Shown here piece by piece: positions 7,724-16,879 of a stretch of DNA of 64,000 nucleotides. The stretch comes from an uncultured Gammaproteobacteria bacterium (GTDB lineage: Bacteria; Pseudomonadota; Gammaproteobacteria; UBA6429; Thiohalophilaceae): contig CAJYAN010000006.1 of the NCBI GenBank assembly GCA_913064945.1, positions 1 to 64,000 of the forward strand. The letters are read 5' to 3'. The notes under the pieces are model-generated. The model did no database searches. It was given only the letters and a program-made list of their open reading frames with translations, and was not told the DNA's origin. The translations under genes were made by a program, and so were the position numbers. The number at the start of each line of letters is the position of its first letter. Positions within the stretch are counted from its first letter, which is position 1.

Positions 7724-8797
7724 CTATGCAGTCGTGGTCGCGTCATTTTCAATATGCAGCGTCCGGGTCGGAAAGGCAATCTCGGCATCATGCCGGCTGA
7801 TAATTTCAGCGATTTTGAGCAGGACATCCTGCTTAACGACGTGGAATTCTTTCCAGTTTGTGGTTTTTGTAAAGGTATAAATAAAGAAATCCAGTGACGA
7901 TGCCCCGAAGGAAGTAAAATTAACCATTAGCGTCTGTTGCGTATCAATATCCTGGTGTGAATGCAGCATGCTTTTTATATCGTTCAGAATTGGTTCGACC
8001 TTGGTAATATCCTCGTAGCGCAGGCCAATGGTCTCATTGATGCGCCGATTTGTCATACGTGAGGGATTCTCAACCGATATACGGGCAAACGTCGAATTGG
8101 GAATATACAGGGGGCGCTTGTCAAACGTGCGTATGCGACTCAGACGCCAGCCGATATTCTCTACCGTCCCCTCAATGTTTTGATCCGGTGAACGTATCCA
8201 GTCCCCGACCGAAAAGGGTCGGTCGAGAAAGATCATTAGCCCCCCAAAAAAATTCGCCAGCAAGTCCTTGGCGGCAAAACCAACGGCAAGGCCACCAATG
8301 CCGCCAAACGTCAGCACCGCAGAAATATTGATACCCACAGTCTGCAAGGTGATTAACAGGGTCGAGATAACGACTGAAATACGCAATAACTGGGTTATAG
8401 CGTGCGACGTGGTTTTATCTAAAAACTTGCTGGCCTTTTCCGCCGAATCGATCATGTTTTTTTCGACAAAATTGATAAACTTGACGACGACCCAGGCGAC
8501 AACAATGATCACGACCAATTGACGAAGCAAGGCACTATATTGAAAATGAAAGACATCCCCGGCGAAGCTCATGCCGAAGACCCAGATCAACACAGACGTC
8601 GGCCCCATTAATGCCTGTAGTAAGGCATCATCCCACAGCGAAGCGGAATCCTTTGTCTTGCTATATAAAAACCGCAAAACCCGTTTATGAAAAAAATCTA
8701 CCAGCAAGGCGATAAAGATAATCGCAAATACCTTGACCATCCAGATCTTGTCCTGTGGCAGATCATGTAGCAACTGATTCAATGTCGATAAATCCAT
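7724..8797 (-). CDS. MscS-family mechanosensitive ion channel
   Basis: The protein is about 357 residues with hydrophobic segments at roughly 23-40, 70-85, 95-112 and 140-160. A pore-lining helix of the MscS type follows (LTFGGIGGLAVGFAAKDLLANFFGGLMIFLD). The beta domain contains RPFSVGDWIRSPDQNIEGTVENIGWRLSRIRT, and a C-terminal alpha/beta vestibule is present. Such channels open under membrane tension and release solutes during hypo-osmotic shock in the inner membrane. The ATG at 8797, with AAGG about 9 nt upstream, is preferred over the TTG at 8803. The Gly/Ala packing pattern in the pore helix is conserved. Specific gating properties cannot be inferred. Confidence 0.9.
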   Translation of the reverse strand: MDLSTLNQLLHDLPQDKIWMVKVFAIIFIALLVDFFHKRVLRFLYSKTKDSASLWDDALLQALMGPTSVLIWVFGMSFAGDVFHFQYSALLRQLVVIIVVAWVVVKFINFVEKNMIDSAEKASKFLDKTTSHAITQLLRISVVISTLLITLQTVGINISAVLTFGGIGGLAVGFAAKDLLANFFGGLMIFLDRPFSVGDWIRSPDQNIEGTVENIGWRLSRIRTFDKRPLYIPNSTFARISVENPSRMTNRRINETIGLRYEDITKVEPILNDIKSMLHSHQDIDTQQTLMVNFTSFGASSLDFFIYTFTKTTNWKEFHVVKQDVLLKIAEIISRHDAEIAFPTRTLHIENDATTTA

Positions 8798-8807
8798 ACT
8801 CAATACC

Positions 8808-9839
8808 TTAAACTGTAAGCTCGGTTAATTCTGCAACCAATCGGCAGGCATGTTGCCAACTACGCTTATATTCATCACTTTCGTGATCGTACACATCCAG
8901 CCCTCTCAGTAATTCGATACGCTGTTGCGATTCACTGCTGATGCCGTATTTTAAACTATCCAGAGTGGCGACAACTGCCTCACGCTGATTACAGATTAAG
9001 ACCATATCACAACCCGCCTCTATCGCTGCTAGTGCTCTATCCGGAATAGCCTCAGCGACAATACTGGCCCCTTCCATACTCAGGTCATCACTAATGATTA
9101 AGCCTTCAAAGCCGATTTTTTTGCGTAAAATTTCCTGCAACCACTGTGCGGAAAAACAGGCGGGCTGGATATCAACCTGTGAATAGATGACGTGTGCCGG
9201 CATAATGGCCGTTAACATATCATTATACAGGCGTGTATAGGGAATGACATCGTGCTGCAGGATACTCTCAAGCTCACGTTCGTCTTGCGGAATCGCAATA
9301 TGTGAATCTTCACGAGCCCAACCATGACCCGGGAAGTGTTTACCCGTCGCGGCCATGCCCGCGGCATTCATACCCTTAATATAATCCCCTGCGATGCGCG
9401 CGACTTTTTCCGGGTCCTGGTGAAACGCGCGATCACCAATGACCTGACTCCGACCATAATCCAGGTCCAGCACGGGGGCAAAACTGAAATCGATCCCCAC
9501 TGCCCGCAGTTCGGCCGCCATGAGCCAACCATGGTGAAAGGCATGATTCAACGCATCTTCCGGGTGCTCATCATAGGCAAGTCCGATCGTGTTGACCGCG
9601 GGTAAGACGGTGAACCCATTACGAAAACGCTGTACCCTGCCACCCTCATGATCAACGGCAATCAACAACGCTGATTGACGAAGTGCTTTAATCGTACGCG
9701 TCAGTTCACGGATCTGTTCACGTGATTCAAAATTACGTGAAAAATAGATTACCCCACCGACCAGCGGATGTTGGAGGATTTCCCGGTCTTCTGCCGTTAG
9801 CTCAAAACCTTCGATATCGATAAACAGTGGACCTAACAT
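8808..9839 (-). CDS. nagZ: Beta-N-acetylhexosaminidase NagZ
   Basis: NagZ is a cytoplasmic GH3 glycosidase of the peptidoglycan recycling route. It removes GlcNAc from 1,6-anhydroMurNAc peptides and produces the signals that can induce AmpC-type beta-lactamases. The 343-residue protein has AVDHEGGRVQRF, the signature KHFPGHGWAREDSH (about 171-184, with the His/Asp pair) and the catalytic-Asp segment IISDDLSMEGA. Its ATG overlaps the stop of the L,D-transpeptidase gene (TGATG), which indicates translational coupling and a joint cell-wall role. Confidence 0.96.
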   Translation of the reverse strand: MLGPLFIDIEGFELTAEDREILQHPLVGGVIYFSRNFESREQIRELTRTIKALRQSALLIAVDHEGGRVQRFRNGFTVLPAVNTIGLAYDEHPEDALNHAFHHGWLMAAELRAVGIDFSFAPVLDLDYGRSQVIGDRAFHQDPEKVARIAGDYIKGMNAAGMAATGKHFPGHGWAREDSHIAIPQDERELESILQHDVIPYTRLYNDMLTAIMPAHVIYSQVDIQPACFSAQWLQEILRKKIGFEGLIISDDLSMEGASIVAEAIPDRALAAIEAGCDMVLICNQREAVVATLDSLKYGISSESQQRIELLRGLDVYDHESDEYKRSWQHACRLVAELTELTV

Positions 9840-10351
9840 CAGCTATTGGACTCCCTGGATTGCACGTCATCAATAATATCCACCACCGTGCCAACCTCGA
9901 CACGGGCGAAGAGATCGATGACATCTGCATTTTTCATTTTGATACAACCATGCGATGACGGTACTCCCATAATGTCGGCGTCCGGACTACCATGGATGTA
10001 AATATAGCGACGCATGGTATCGACATTGCCGAGGCGGTTTCGGCCTGGTTCTTTACCACTTAGCCATAGAATGCGCGTCAGGATCCAGTCGCGCTCTGGA
10101 AATTCCTGCCGCAGCGCCTCACTAAATGTTTCCCCCGTGGGACGTCGGGCCCTGAAGACGGTGTTCGCCCTGGCATCTTCACCAATCTTGGCCCGTATAA
10201 TGTGTCGACCGCGTGGCGTACATTCACTACCATTGATTTCACCCACGCCATTACTGGCGGTGGATATGTCATATCGACAAATAAGTTCATCGGCGGCAAA
10301 CAATTCCAGTTGTTGTCGAGGAATATTGATTTTGATGTGTTGCTGTCTCAT
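9839..10351 (-). CDS. L,D-transpeptidase-type (YkuD) protein without a signal peptide
   Basis: The 170-residue protein contains the YkuD/L,D-transpeptidase active-site block, IHGSPDADIMGVPSSHGCIKM. His120 and the catalytic Cys136 lie in the HxxxxxxxxxPSSHGCIxM pattern. In characterised members the Cys attacks tetrapeptide stems to make 3-3 crosslinks or attach lipoproteins in the periplasm. Here the N-terminus (MRQQHIKINIPRQQLELFAA) shows no signal peptide or membrane anchor, and the domain starts at once. A cytoplasmic L,D-carboxypeptidase-like or recycling function is possible. Its stop overlaps the nagZ start, linking it to muropeptide metabolism. Confidence 0.85.
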   Translation of the reverse strand: MRQQHIKINIPRQQLELFAADELICRYDISTASNGVGEINGSECTPRGRHIIRAKIGEDARANTVFRARRPTGETFSEALRQEFPERDWILTRILWLSGKEPGRNRLGNVDTMRRYIYIHGSPDADIMGVPSSHGCIKMKNADVIDLFARVEVGTVVDIIDDVQSRESNS

Positions 10352-10366
10352 TACAATAGTTGAAAT

Positions 10367-10840
10367 TTACTTATCCCAGGTCGTATACGGATGTTTAACA
10401 AGGCAGACATTATAATAACGCGCATCATCAGAGACCTCTTGTCCTGCCCATTCAGGCATATCGAAGACCTCATCGACTGAGTCGAGCTCTATTTCCGCAA
10501 CAAGTAAACCGACATTTTTACCCTGAAATTCGTCAATCTCCCACTTTTTATTACCAAACATAACATCATGTCGCGCCTTAACGATGAGTGGCTTATCACA
10601 GAGAGACTCCAGCATTTCTCTGGCATCTGTCAATGGAATCTCATACTCATACTCATCACGGGTCACATCGAGTGTTGCACTTTTAATATTAATAAATGCC
10701 TGCTCACCTTCTATGCGTACTCGCACGGATGCCTGCGTTGAACCTATCAGGTAGCCCTGAACAAACTGGCGCGAGCGTTTTATAGACTGACGCCAGGTAT
10801 CGTTTTTCAGCAGAAATTTCTTTTCAATCTCCCTGGCCAT
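10367..10840 (-). CDS. CYTH-domain protein (triphosphate tunnel phosphohydrolase family)
   Basis: The N-terminal EIEKKFLL motif (residues 4-11) is the ExExK signature of CYTH proteins, which bind triphosphate-containing substrates and divalent metal inside a beta tunnel. Alternating charged strands follow: QGYLIGSTQASVRVRIEGEQAFINIKS, EYEYEIP and IEKxRHDV-like KARHDVMFGNKKWEIDEF. The length, 157 residues, fits the short single-domain bacterial form, which often acts as an inorganic triphosphatase. The true substrate is not known from sequence. The start ATG overlaps the rlmD stop (TAATG), so it is translationally coupled. Confidence 0.88.
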   Translation of the reverse strand: MAREIEKKFLLKNDTWRQSIKRSRQFVQGYLIGSTQASVRVRIEGEQAFINIKSATLDVTRDEYEYEIPLTDAREMLESLCDKPLIVKARHDVMFGNKKWEIDEFQGKNVGLLVAEIELDSVDEVFDMPEWAGQEVSDDARYYNVCLVKHPYTTWDK

Positions 10841-12153
10841 TAGCGTGTAAACAGGGCAATTGATTCAACATGTGACGTCTGTGGAAACATATCCATAACA
10901 CCCGCCTTTTGTAATTTAAAACCCAACGCTTCGACCAGGATTTTGGCGTCCCTGGCCAGTGTAGCCGGATTACAGGAGACATAGACAATACGTTCAATTT
11001 TTTTATGTACAACCTTGGGTAATATCTGCATGGCACCACTGCGCGGTGGATCTAGAAACAGCTTATTATATTCCTCAGGTAATTGCTTTTTAATTAAATC
11101 CGTCTCATCAAATAAATCAGCGGTATAGAACTGAATATTCTCAATACCATTTCGCTGTGCATTTTGCAGGGCACGTTCAACCAGACCCTTATCGCCTTCA
11201 AAGGCCGTAATCTGTGCGACCTGCTTTGCGATAGGCAGTGAAAAATTTCCCAGACCGGAAAACAGTTCCAGCACTTTGTCGTTGCTATCCAGCTCCAGTA
11301 ATTCCAGCGCCTGTGCGACCATGCGGGCATTGATGGTTTGATTGACCTGGGTAAAGTCTGACGGCTGAAACTCAAAGCTGACATCATAGGGGGCAATATC
11401 ATATTGCAGCGTAACGGATTCCGGATACAACAGACAAATGGAGTCAGGTCCACTGCGTTGTGAATATATTGCCACCCCATGTTCTTTAGCAAAGGCCAGT
11501 AATTTATTTATGTCCTCTTCTGTTAGATCAAACATGTGGCGTATGACATAGGCATTTATGGCACTGGTTGCCGCCACTTCAATCTGCGGCACTTTATCCG
11601 GATTCGATAAGCTGGCAATAAGTGTGGCAAACGCAGGCAACAGACTGGAGACATCGGTTGGTAATATTTCGCAGTGTGTCATGTCGGCGATAAAGGGTTT
11701 ACGCTTTTCGCGAAAACCGACCAGGACACGGTCTTTCTTTTTTACCCACTTGGCACCCAGGCGCGCCTTGGTACGGTAACCCCAGTGCTCGGCACTATCC
11801 AGCGGCGGGAGCAACGTGGGGATAGTAATACCGCCAACATGTTTTAAGGAATCCAGTAACTGCTTTTCCTTGTACTGAATCTGACGCTCGGCCTTAATGT
11901 GCTGAAAACTACAACCACCACACATGCCAAAATATTCACAGTGCGGCTGAACACGATCCGGCGAAGCCTCCAGGATCTCCACCAGCTCACCTTCGTCAAA
12001 GTTGCGTTTGCGGCGCTGGTAACGGAATGAGACCCGTTCACCCGGCAAGGCACCATCGATAAAGACGGTTTTATTATCAATGCGCGCCACACCCTGCGCC
12101 TCATGTGTCAGGTCGACGACCTCGGCTATATATATAGTAGTATCATGTTTCAT
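10840..12153 (-). CDS. rlmD: 23S rRNA (uracil-1939-C5)-methyltransferase RlmD
   Basis: RlmD makes m5U1939 in 23S rRNA. The 437-residue protein has an N-terminal TRAM domain (IYIAEVVDLTHEAQGVARID), the [4Fe-4S] cluster cysteines C72, C78 and C81 in CEYFGMCGGCSFQH plus a fourth Cys in MTHCEILP, and a SAM-dependent methyltransferase domain with LELFSGLGNFSLPIA. The catalytic region is FLDPPRSGA and the nucleophile Cys is in VSCNPATLARD. It is coupled upstream to cysM (TGATG) and downstream to the CYTH gene (TAATG). Confidence 0.96.
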   Translation of the reverse strand: MKHDTTIYIAEVVDLTHEAQGVARIDNKTVFIDGALPGERVSFRYQRRKRNFDEGELVEILEASPDRVQPHCEYFGMCGGCSFQHIKAERQIQYKEKQLLDSLKHVGGITIPTLLPPLDSAEHWGYRTKARLGAKWVKKKDRVLVGFREKRKPFIADMTHCEILPTDVSSLLPAFATLIASLSNPDKVPQIEVAATSAINAYVIRHMFDLTEEDINKLLAFAKEHGVAIYSQRSGPDSICLLYPESVTLQYDIAPYDVSFEFQPSDFTQVNQTINARMVAQALELLELDSNDKVLELFSGLGNFSLPIAKQVAQITAFEGDKGLVERALQNAQRNGIENIQFYTADLFDETDLIKKQLPEEYNKLFLDPPRSGAMQILPKVVHKKIERIVYVSCNPATLARDAKILVEALGFKLQKAGVMDMFPQTSHVESIALFTR

Positions 12154-13049
12154 CAGGCGGGAAAGACATCCGTTGAGAGATAACGATCACCGCGGTCACA
12201 GACAATCGTCACCACCACGGCATTATCGACCGACTCGGCCACTTTAATCGCGGCGGCGATAGCGCCTCCTGAAGAGATGCCACAGAAAATACCTTCTTCA
12301 CTAGCCATCTGGCGTGTGCATTGTTCGGCCTCCTGTTGTGAGACTTCCATAATGGTGTCGACACGACTGGCCTCGAAGATACTCGGCAAATATTCCCGGG
12401 GCCAGCGACGAATACCGGGAATTTTTGCACCTTCGGCCGGTTGAACGCCGACAATCTGCACTGCCGCATTTTGTTCTTTTAGATAGCGCGAGGTTCCCAT
12501 AATGGTGCCCGTCGTGCCCATAGCACTGACAAAATGCGTCACCGTAGCCTGGGTATCACGCCATATCTCCGGTCCGGTACTCTCATAATGCGCCAGCGGA
12601 TTGTCCGGATTGGAAAATTGATCCAGAACTTTACCCTTGCCCTGTGCTGCCATTTCAAGCGCCAGGTCTCTGGCACCTTCCATACTCGCTTCGGCACTGA
12701 CCAGGATCAGTTCGGCACCATAGGCCTTCATAATGGCACGACGTTCCGCGCTCATATTCTCCGGCATAATCAGCACCATTTTATAACCCTTTATCGCCGC
12801 CGCCATGGCCAGCGCAATGCCCGTATTACCACTCGTGGCCTCGATAAGAGTATCACCGGGTTTGATCTCACCACGTGACTCCGCATGCAGGATCATACTC
12901 AGTGCCGGTCTGTCTTTAACCGAACCCGCAGGATTGTTTCCTTCCAGCTTGGCCAAGACACAACTCCCTGTCGAACGAACCAGTCTTTGCAGACGGACCA
13001 GTGGTGTATTGCCTATAAATTGTTCTATTGTCGGGAAATTCTGTTTCAT
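12153..13049 (-). CDS. cysM: Cysteine synthase B (O-acetylserine sulfhydrylase)
   Basis: CysM is a PLP enzyme making cysteine from O-acetylserine with sulfide, or S-sulfocysteine with thiosulfate. The 298-residue protein has NTPLVRLQRL, the PLP lysine in AGSVKDRPA (about residue 44), the SGNTGIALAMAAAIKGY substrate loop and GTTGTIMGTSRYL, which binds the cofactor phosphate. The length and the RRWPREYLPSIF segment fit CysM better than CysK. It heads the run cysM-rlmD-CYTH-ldt-nagZ. In pseudomonads cysM lies beside the gacS kinase gene; here a small Hpt gene is divergent to it, 78 bp away. Confidence 0.95.
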   Translation of the reverse strand: MKQNFPTIEQFIGNTPLVRLQRLVRSTGSCVLAKLEGNNPAGSVKDRPALSMILHAESRGEIKPGDTLIEATSGNTGIALAMAAAIKGYKMVLIMPENMSAERRAIMKAYGAELILVSAEASMEGARDLALEMAAQGKGKVLDQFSNPDNPLAHYESTGPEIWRDTQATVTHFVSAMGTTGTIMGTSRYLKEQNAAVQIVGVQPAEGAKIPGIRRWPREYLPSIFEASRVDTIMEVSQQEAEQCTRQMASEEGIFCGISSGGAIAAAIKVAESVDNAVVVTIVCDRGDRYLSTDVFPA

Positions 13050-13127
13050 GCGGTTACCAAAATGAATTATTCATATTAAACTTGATGCTTACTTTAACCA
13101 ACCTGCTGCAGAACGCCAAGATACAAG

Positions 13128-13460
13128 ATGGATATATTTAACGAAAAGCTGGCCCTTGAGAAAGTCGATGGTAATCGTGCCTTAATGCTGGAATTATTTG
13201 CCATGATGGTCAGCGAATTACCCAAAAACATGGCTCAGCTGGAGTCTGCCCTGCAAATCGGTAACAAAGAAGAATGCTGGAATATCGCGCATAAAATCAC
13301 TGGTGCCACTGCTTATTGTGGGGTTCCCAGTCTGCAGTCCAGCGCCCGGGCGCTGGAAAATAGCATCCGAAAAGACCTGAACGATGTTGCAACACGCTTT
13401 ACCAGTGTGCAGAAGGACGTCCTGGCAGTGATTCATTACCACCAGGAACACCTGCTCTAA
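13128..13460 (+). CDS. Stand-alone Hpt (histidine phosphotransfer) protein
   Basis: The 110-residue all-helical protein matches a single Hpt domain. The phospho-accepting His55 sits in [14 protein letters not shown], the HxLKGxxxxxG-type motif. The segment [25 protein letters not shown] precedes it. Hpt proteins shuttle phosphoryl groups from a hybrid kinase receiver to a response regulator. GacS/BarA kinases end in such a domain and their gene usually occupies this position next to cysM. Here no kinase part is present, so this may be a split or remnant Hpt. Its TAA overlaps the convergent pdxJ stop by 4 nt. The partner kinase is not in the window. Confidence 0.85.
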   Translation: MDIFNEKLALEKVDGNRALMLELFAMMVSELPKNMAQLESALQIGNKEECWNIAHKITGATAYCGVPSLQSSARALENSIRKDLNDVATRFTSVQKDVLAVIHYHQEHLL

Positions 13461-14200
13461 ACCGCTGCGCGCGCCCGCTGCATCAAGGTCTTCATCTTTT
13501 TGACAGCACTTTCCAGTCCAATAAACAGACTTTCGCTCACAATCGAATGACCAATATTTAATTCATTCACATCAGCGATGGCGGCAATCGTACTAACATT
13601 TTCATAATCCAGACCATGCCCGGCATTAACGATAAATCCCAGCGCCCTGGCATGGTCAACAGCCGCCAGGATACGATTAAATTCCTGCTGACGTTCAGAT
13701 GGCGTGTTCGCATCAGCAAAATGCCCTGTATGAATCTCCACGACAGGCGCACCTGTCCTGGCGGCCGCATCCAGTTGCGCCATATCCGCATCAATAAACA
13801 ATGAGACACGAGTATCATTGTCTGCCAGTCTATGGCAGGCATTGCGAATCGGTGCCTCAAAGCGGATGACATCCAGACCACCTTCAGTCGTCAATTCCTC
13901 ACGTCGCTCAGGGACCAGGCAACACTCTTCTGGTTGTATCTCAAGCGCAATCCTCAGCATTTCGTCGGTCACCGCCATTTCGAGATTCATTCGAGTTTGA
14001 AGTGCCGCTTTTAGCTGCCGAACGTCCTGGTCCTGAATATGGCGACGGTCTTCACGTAAGTGAATGGTAATGGCGTCGGCACCAGCCTGCTCACAAATCC
14101 GGGCGGCATTAAGAACATCGGGATAGGAAGTACCGCGCGCCTGGCGCAGACTGGCAATATGATCGATATTGACACCCAGTAAAATGCTATTTGCGTGCAT
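13457..14200 (-). CDS. pdxJ: Pyridoxine 5'-phosphate synthase PdxJ
   Basis: PdxJ condenses 3-amino-2-oxopropyl phosphate with 1-deoxyxylulose 5-phosphate to give pyridoxine 5'-phosphate. The TIM-barrel protein (247 residues from the chosen start) shows [55 protein letters not shown] and [11 protein letters not shown], all conserved. The ATG at 14200 gives the usual N-terminus and lies 2 nt after the recO stop. An upstream extension to 14233 would overlap recO and is less likely. It is the last gene of the lepA-to-pdxJ block. Confidence 0.96.
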   Translation of the reverse strand: MHANSILLGVNIDHIASLRQARGTSYPDVLNAARICEQAGADAITIHLREDRRHIQDQDVRQLKAALQTRMNLEMAVTDEMLRIALEIQPEECCLVPERREELTTEGGLDVIRFEAPIRNACHRLADNDTRVSLFIDADMAQLDAAARTGAPVVEIHTGHFADANTPSERQQEFNRILAAVDHARALGFIVNAGHGLDYENVSTIAAIADVNELNIGHSIVSESLFIGLESAVKKMKTLMQRARAAV

Positions 14201-14201
14201 A

Positions 14202-14912
14202 TTAATTACCTGCTGTTTTTGCAAACAAGTCACGACTCTTCAAAGGTCTATCTCCCAGATAGTGTTGTAATATTCGTCGCATGAGTTTTTTTGTTTCAAG
14301 CTGTGTCTTTTCATCCGAGAAGTCATCAGCGGCAAAGGCGAGGAGGCTTTTGCCACTCACCAGGAGTTCAGAACGTTGTCCGGGAGCTGCTGCCATAACC
14401 CCTTCACCCGGCGAAACGACATACATTAATTCATCCTCTAGCGCGCGTCCATCGACCGTACAGGTAAAATCTGCACCGTAGCCAATTTCATCGAGTAATG
14501 TTTTTTCGAAACGTCGTAATAGCGGCTCCGGCTTATCAACCTCAGCCAGAGCAAACACGATTTGCTTATAGCTATCGAACAATTGAGGATGTTGATCATG
14601 TTTGTGCAATAGACGCAGTAAAAGTTCATTGATGTAATAGCCACAAAATATATTCTTCTGACCTGCGATAGACGTCGAACGATTTACATCGGCCTGCACC
14701 AGGGTCATTAATTCTGACCTACCGCTATAGGCCACATCCAGCATGTTAAACAATTGCAGATTCAGATAAAACTTTGATTTATTGGATTTTGCGCCTTTAG
14801 CGACCACCGACACCACGCCCTGCTCGCGAGTAAACAAATCGATAATATAACTGGATTCTTTATAGGCACGTTTGTGCAGAATATAAGCCAGGTCCTCGAA
14901 TCGTTCAGGCAC
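14202..14912 (-). CDS. recO: DNA repair protein RecO
   Basis: RecO helps load RecA at single-strand gaps together with RecR (RecFOR pathway) and anneals SSB-coated DNA. The 236-residue protein has an N-terminal OB-fold ([35 protein letters not shown]) and a helical C-terminal part ending [12 protein letters not shown]. The zinc-type cysteines of some RecO proteins are not obvious here, as in many gammaproteobacteria. The start is GTG at 14912. The gene lies 5 nt after era and directly before pdxJ. Confidence 0.94.
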   Translation of the reverse strand: MPERFEDLAYILHKRAYKESSYIIDLFTREQGVVSVVAKGAKSNKSKFYLNLQLFNMLDVAYSGRSELMTLVQADVNRSTSIAGQKNIFCGYYINELLLRLLHKHDQHPQLFDSYKQIVFALAEVDKPEPLLRRFEKTLLDEIGYGADFTCTVDGRALEDELMYVVSPGEGVMAAAPGQRSELLVSGKSLLAFAADDFSDEKTQLETKKLMRRILQHYLGDRPLKSRDLFAKTAGN

Positions 14913-14917
14913 CGTCG

Positions 14918-15826
14918 TTAGCCGTTCTCGTCGTGATAGCCTAGCTGATTTAACAGGTTCTCACTATCGATCCAGCCTTCCTTAATTTTAATCCAGACAT
15001 TTAGAAATACTTTTTTATGAAAATAGGCTTCCATATCCTTGCGCGCCAGGGTGCTGATCTTTTTCAGTTTCTCACCCTTTTTGCCAATAATAATGCGTTT
15101 CTGTCCTTCCCGTGCCACCCAGATCGTACAATAGATTTTTACCAGTCTTTTGTCGACGTCAATTTTATCAACAACAACACCAACCTGGTAAGGAATTTCC
15201 TGCGCCAGCATGCGGAAGAGTTTTTCACGGACGATCTCGGCAGAAATAAAAGTATCGGACTTATCGGTATCATACTCGGCAGGATAGTATTGCCCCTCAA
15301 AAGATAAGTAGGCCTGTAATTCCTCTTCGAGGCTGGCGACACCATCTCCTTTGAGACTGGAAACCAGCAGGACTTTCTCAAAGTTTGCCTTACTGCCAAT
15401 ACGCTGTAAAAAAGGTAACAGCTCTTCCTTGTTAGGCATTAAATCGACTTTATTGACGACTAGCAGGACCGGGATACTGGTTGATTTAAATCGCTCAACG
15501 ATACTTTCATCCTCGTCCGACCATTTTCCGGCCTCCACGATAAACAGATTAACATCCGCATCTTCAATGGCTGCATAGGACGTTCGATTCATTCTTTGAT
15601 TAAGAATGGAACCTTTATGTTCATGATGTATACCCGGCGTATCGGCATAGATAAACTGGTGTGTCTCCGTCGTTTTAATGCCCAGGATGCGGTTACGAGT
15701 CGTTTGTGGTTTATTCGAAGTAATACTAATCTTTTTACCAATGAGCTGGTTTAGCAACGTGGATTTACCCACATTTGGTCGACCAATGATGGCAATGAAA
15801 CCGCTTTTAAAAACCACTTCACTCAT
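14918..15826 (-). CDS. era: GTPase Era
   Basis: Era is an essential GTPase that binds the 3' end of 16S rRNA and assists 30S maturation. The 302-residue protein (from ATG 15826) carries G1 GRPNVGKSTLLN, G3 DTPGI, G4 NKVD and G5 SSLKGDG, followed by the KH domain with IIGKKGEKLKKI. The chosen start overlaps the rnc stop by 8 nt, which is normal for coupled rnc-era. A longer frame to 15886 would read deep into rnc and is not conserved. Confidence 0.97.
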   Translation of the reverse strand: MSEVVFKSGFIAIIGRPNVGKSTLLNQLIGKKISITSNKPQTTRNRILGIKTTETHQFIYADTPGIHHEHKGSILNQRMNRTSYAAIEDADVNLFIVEAGKWSDEDESIVERFKSTSIPVLLVVNKVDLMPNKEELLPFLQRIGSKANFEKVLLVSSLKGDGVASLEEELQAYLSFEGQYYPAEYDTDKSDTFISAEIVREKLFRMLAQEIPYQVGVVVDKIDVDKRLVKIYCTIWVAREGQKRIIIGKKGEKLKKISTLARKDMEAYFHKKVFLNVWIKIKEGWIDSENLLNQLGYHDENG

Positions 15827-16493
15827 GTGTGACTCGCTGATACATTTTTTCGGCGGCATCCTGTTCGGCCACTTTACGACTACCACCTTCTCCCTGCGTC
15901 TCTAGCTGCAGGCTATTGATCCGGCATTCGATGGTAAAGTGCTGTTTGTGCGCTGGTCCAGTGACCTCAGTTACCTGGTACTCCGGCAGGTCAATATTGC
16001 GCGCCTGAAGATACTCCTGTAAACGCGTCTTGGGATCCTTGATGATTTTCTCTGGATTGCTATCAGCCAGCGGCTCGATAAACAACCTCAATATCACTGC
16101 TTCTACTGTATGCAAATCCGCGTCAATATAGATTGCGCCAATAATCGACTCAAGAACATCAGCCAGGATAGAGGCTCGGCGACGGCTTCCGGATTTAAGT
16201 TCACCAGGTCCGAAGACAATATACTCGCCAAGACCGAGGCCTCTGGATAACCTTGCCAGGGTTTCGCCTTTAACGACCTGTGATCGTAGCCGCGTCAGCT
16301 CGCCCTCAGTGGCATTTTTAAAACGATTATACAACTCTCGGGACACCACCATACCAAGAACAGAGTCGCCCAAAAATTCGAGACGTTCGTAATGATCTTT
16401 GGCTGCACTTCGATGCGTTAATGCCTGCTCCAGCAGCTTGTTATTTTTAAACGTATAACCGAGCTGCGCCTCGAGCTTGCTAATATCTTGCAT
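15819..16493 (-). CDS. rnc: Ribonuclease III
   Basis: RNase III cleaves double-stranded RNA in rRNA precursors and regulatory duplexes. The 224-residue protein has the catalytic signature ERLEFLGDSVLGMVV (about 36-50) with the metal-binding Glu/Asp, a second acidic site in DVLESIIGAIYIDAD, and a C-terminal dsRNA-binding domain (DPKTRLQEYLQARNIDLPEYQV to GEGGSRKVAEQDAAEKMY). It overlaps the DUF4845 gene by 14 nt and era by 8 nt. Confidence 0.97.
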   Translation of the reverse strand: MQDISKLEAQLGYTFKNNKLLEQALTHRSAAKDHYERLEFLGDSVLGMVVSRELYNRFKNATEGELTRLRSQVVKGETLARLSRGLGLGEYIVFGPGELKSGSRRRASILADVLESIIGAIYIDADLHTVEAVILRLFIEPLADSNPEKIIKDPKTRLQEYLQARNIDLPEYQVTEVTGPAHKQHFTIECRINSLQLETQGEGGSRKVAEQDAAEKMYQRVTHE

Positions 16494-16866
16494 TGGTCGT
16501 CGGAATCGTTACGGCCTTGTTAAATCGTGCAACGATGTCCAGATTTGAAATAATATTTTCCCGCACCTCATAATCTATTTCAATTCTGATCTCATTTTTA
16601 GCCTTGGTAACATAAATATCATTTTTAGTAATATCCGATACCATATTGATATCCATACGACGCCATAACATTTCCTTTATTTCGGAAAGTGACTTATTGG
16701 CCAATCCTGGTTCTTTTGTCATAGAGTCCAGCGATGAGTATGAATTAAAACCACTAATATAGACGGGAATAATCTTCATGGTGAGGAAGACCGTAAATCC
16801 AAGAGCGGACAGTATGATCAGCCAACTGATCATGGTTAGTCCCTGCTGCTGTCTGATATGCTTCAT
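16480..16866 (-). CDS. DUF4845 small membrane protein
   Basis: The 128-residue protein has one N-terminal membrane helix (MISWLIILSALGFTVFLTMKIIPVYI, about 12-37) and a small periplasmic alpha/beta domain. It belongs to the DUF4845 group, which is nearly always encoded between lepB and rnc in gammaproteobacteria. No function is established. The position suggests a link to protein export or envelope biogenesis, but this is inference only. The pilin-like N-terminus (QQGLTMISW) resembles type IV pilin-like leader regions only superficially. Confidence 0.85.
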   Translation of the reverse strand: MKHIRQQQGLTMISWLIILSALGFTVFLTMKIIPVYISGFNSYSSLDSMTKEPGLANKSLSEIKEMLWRRMDINMVSDITKNDIYVTKAKNEIRIEIDYEVRENIISNLDIVARFNKAVTIPTTNARY

Positions 16867-16879
16867 TATCGACTATCTC

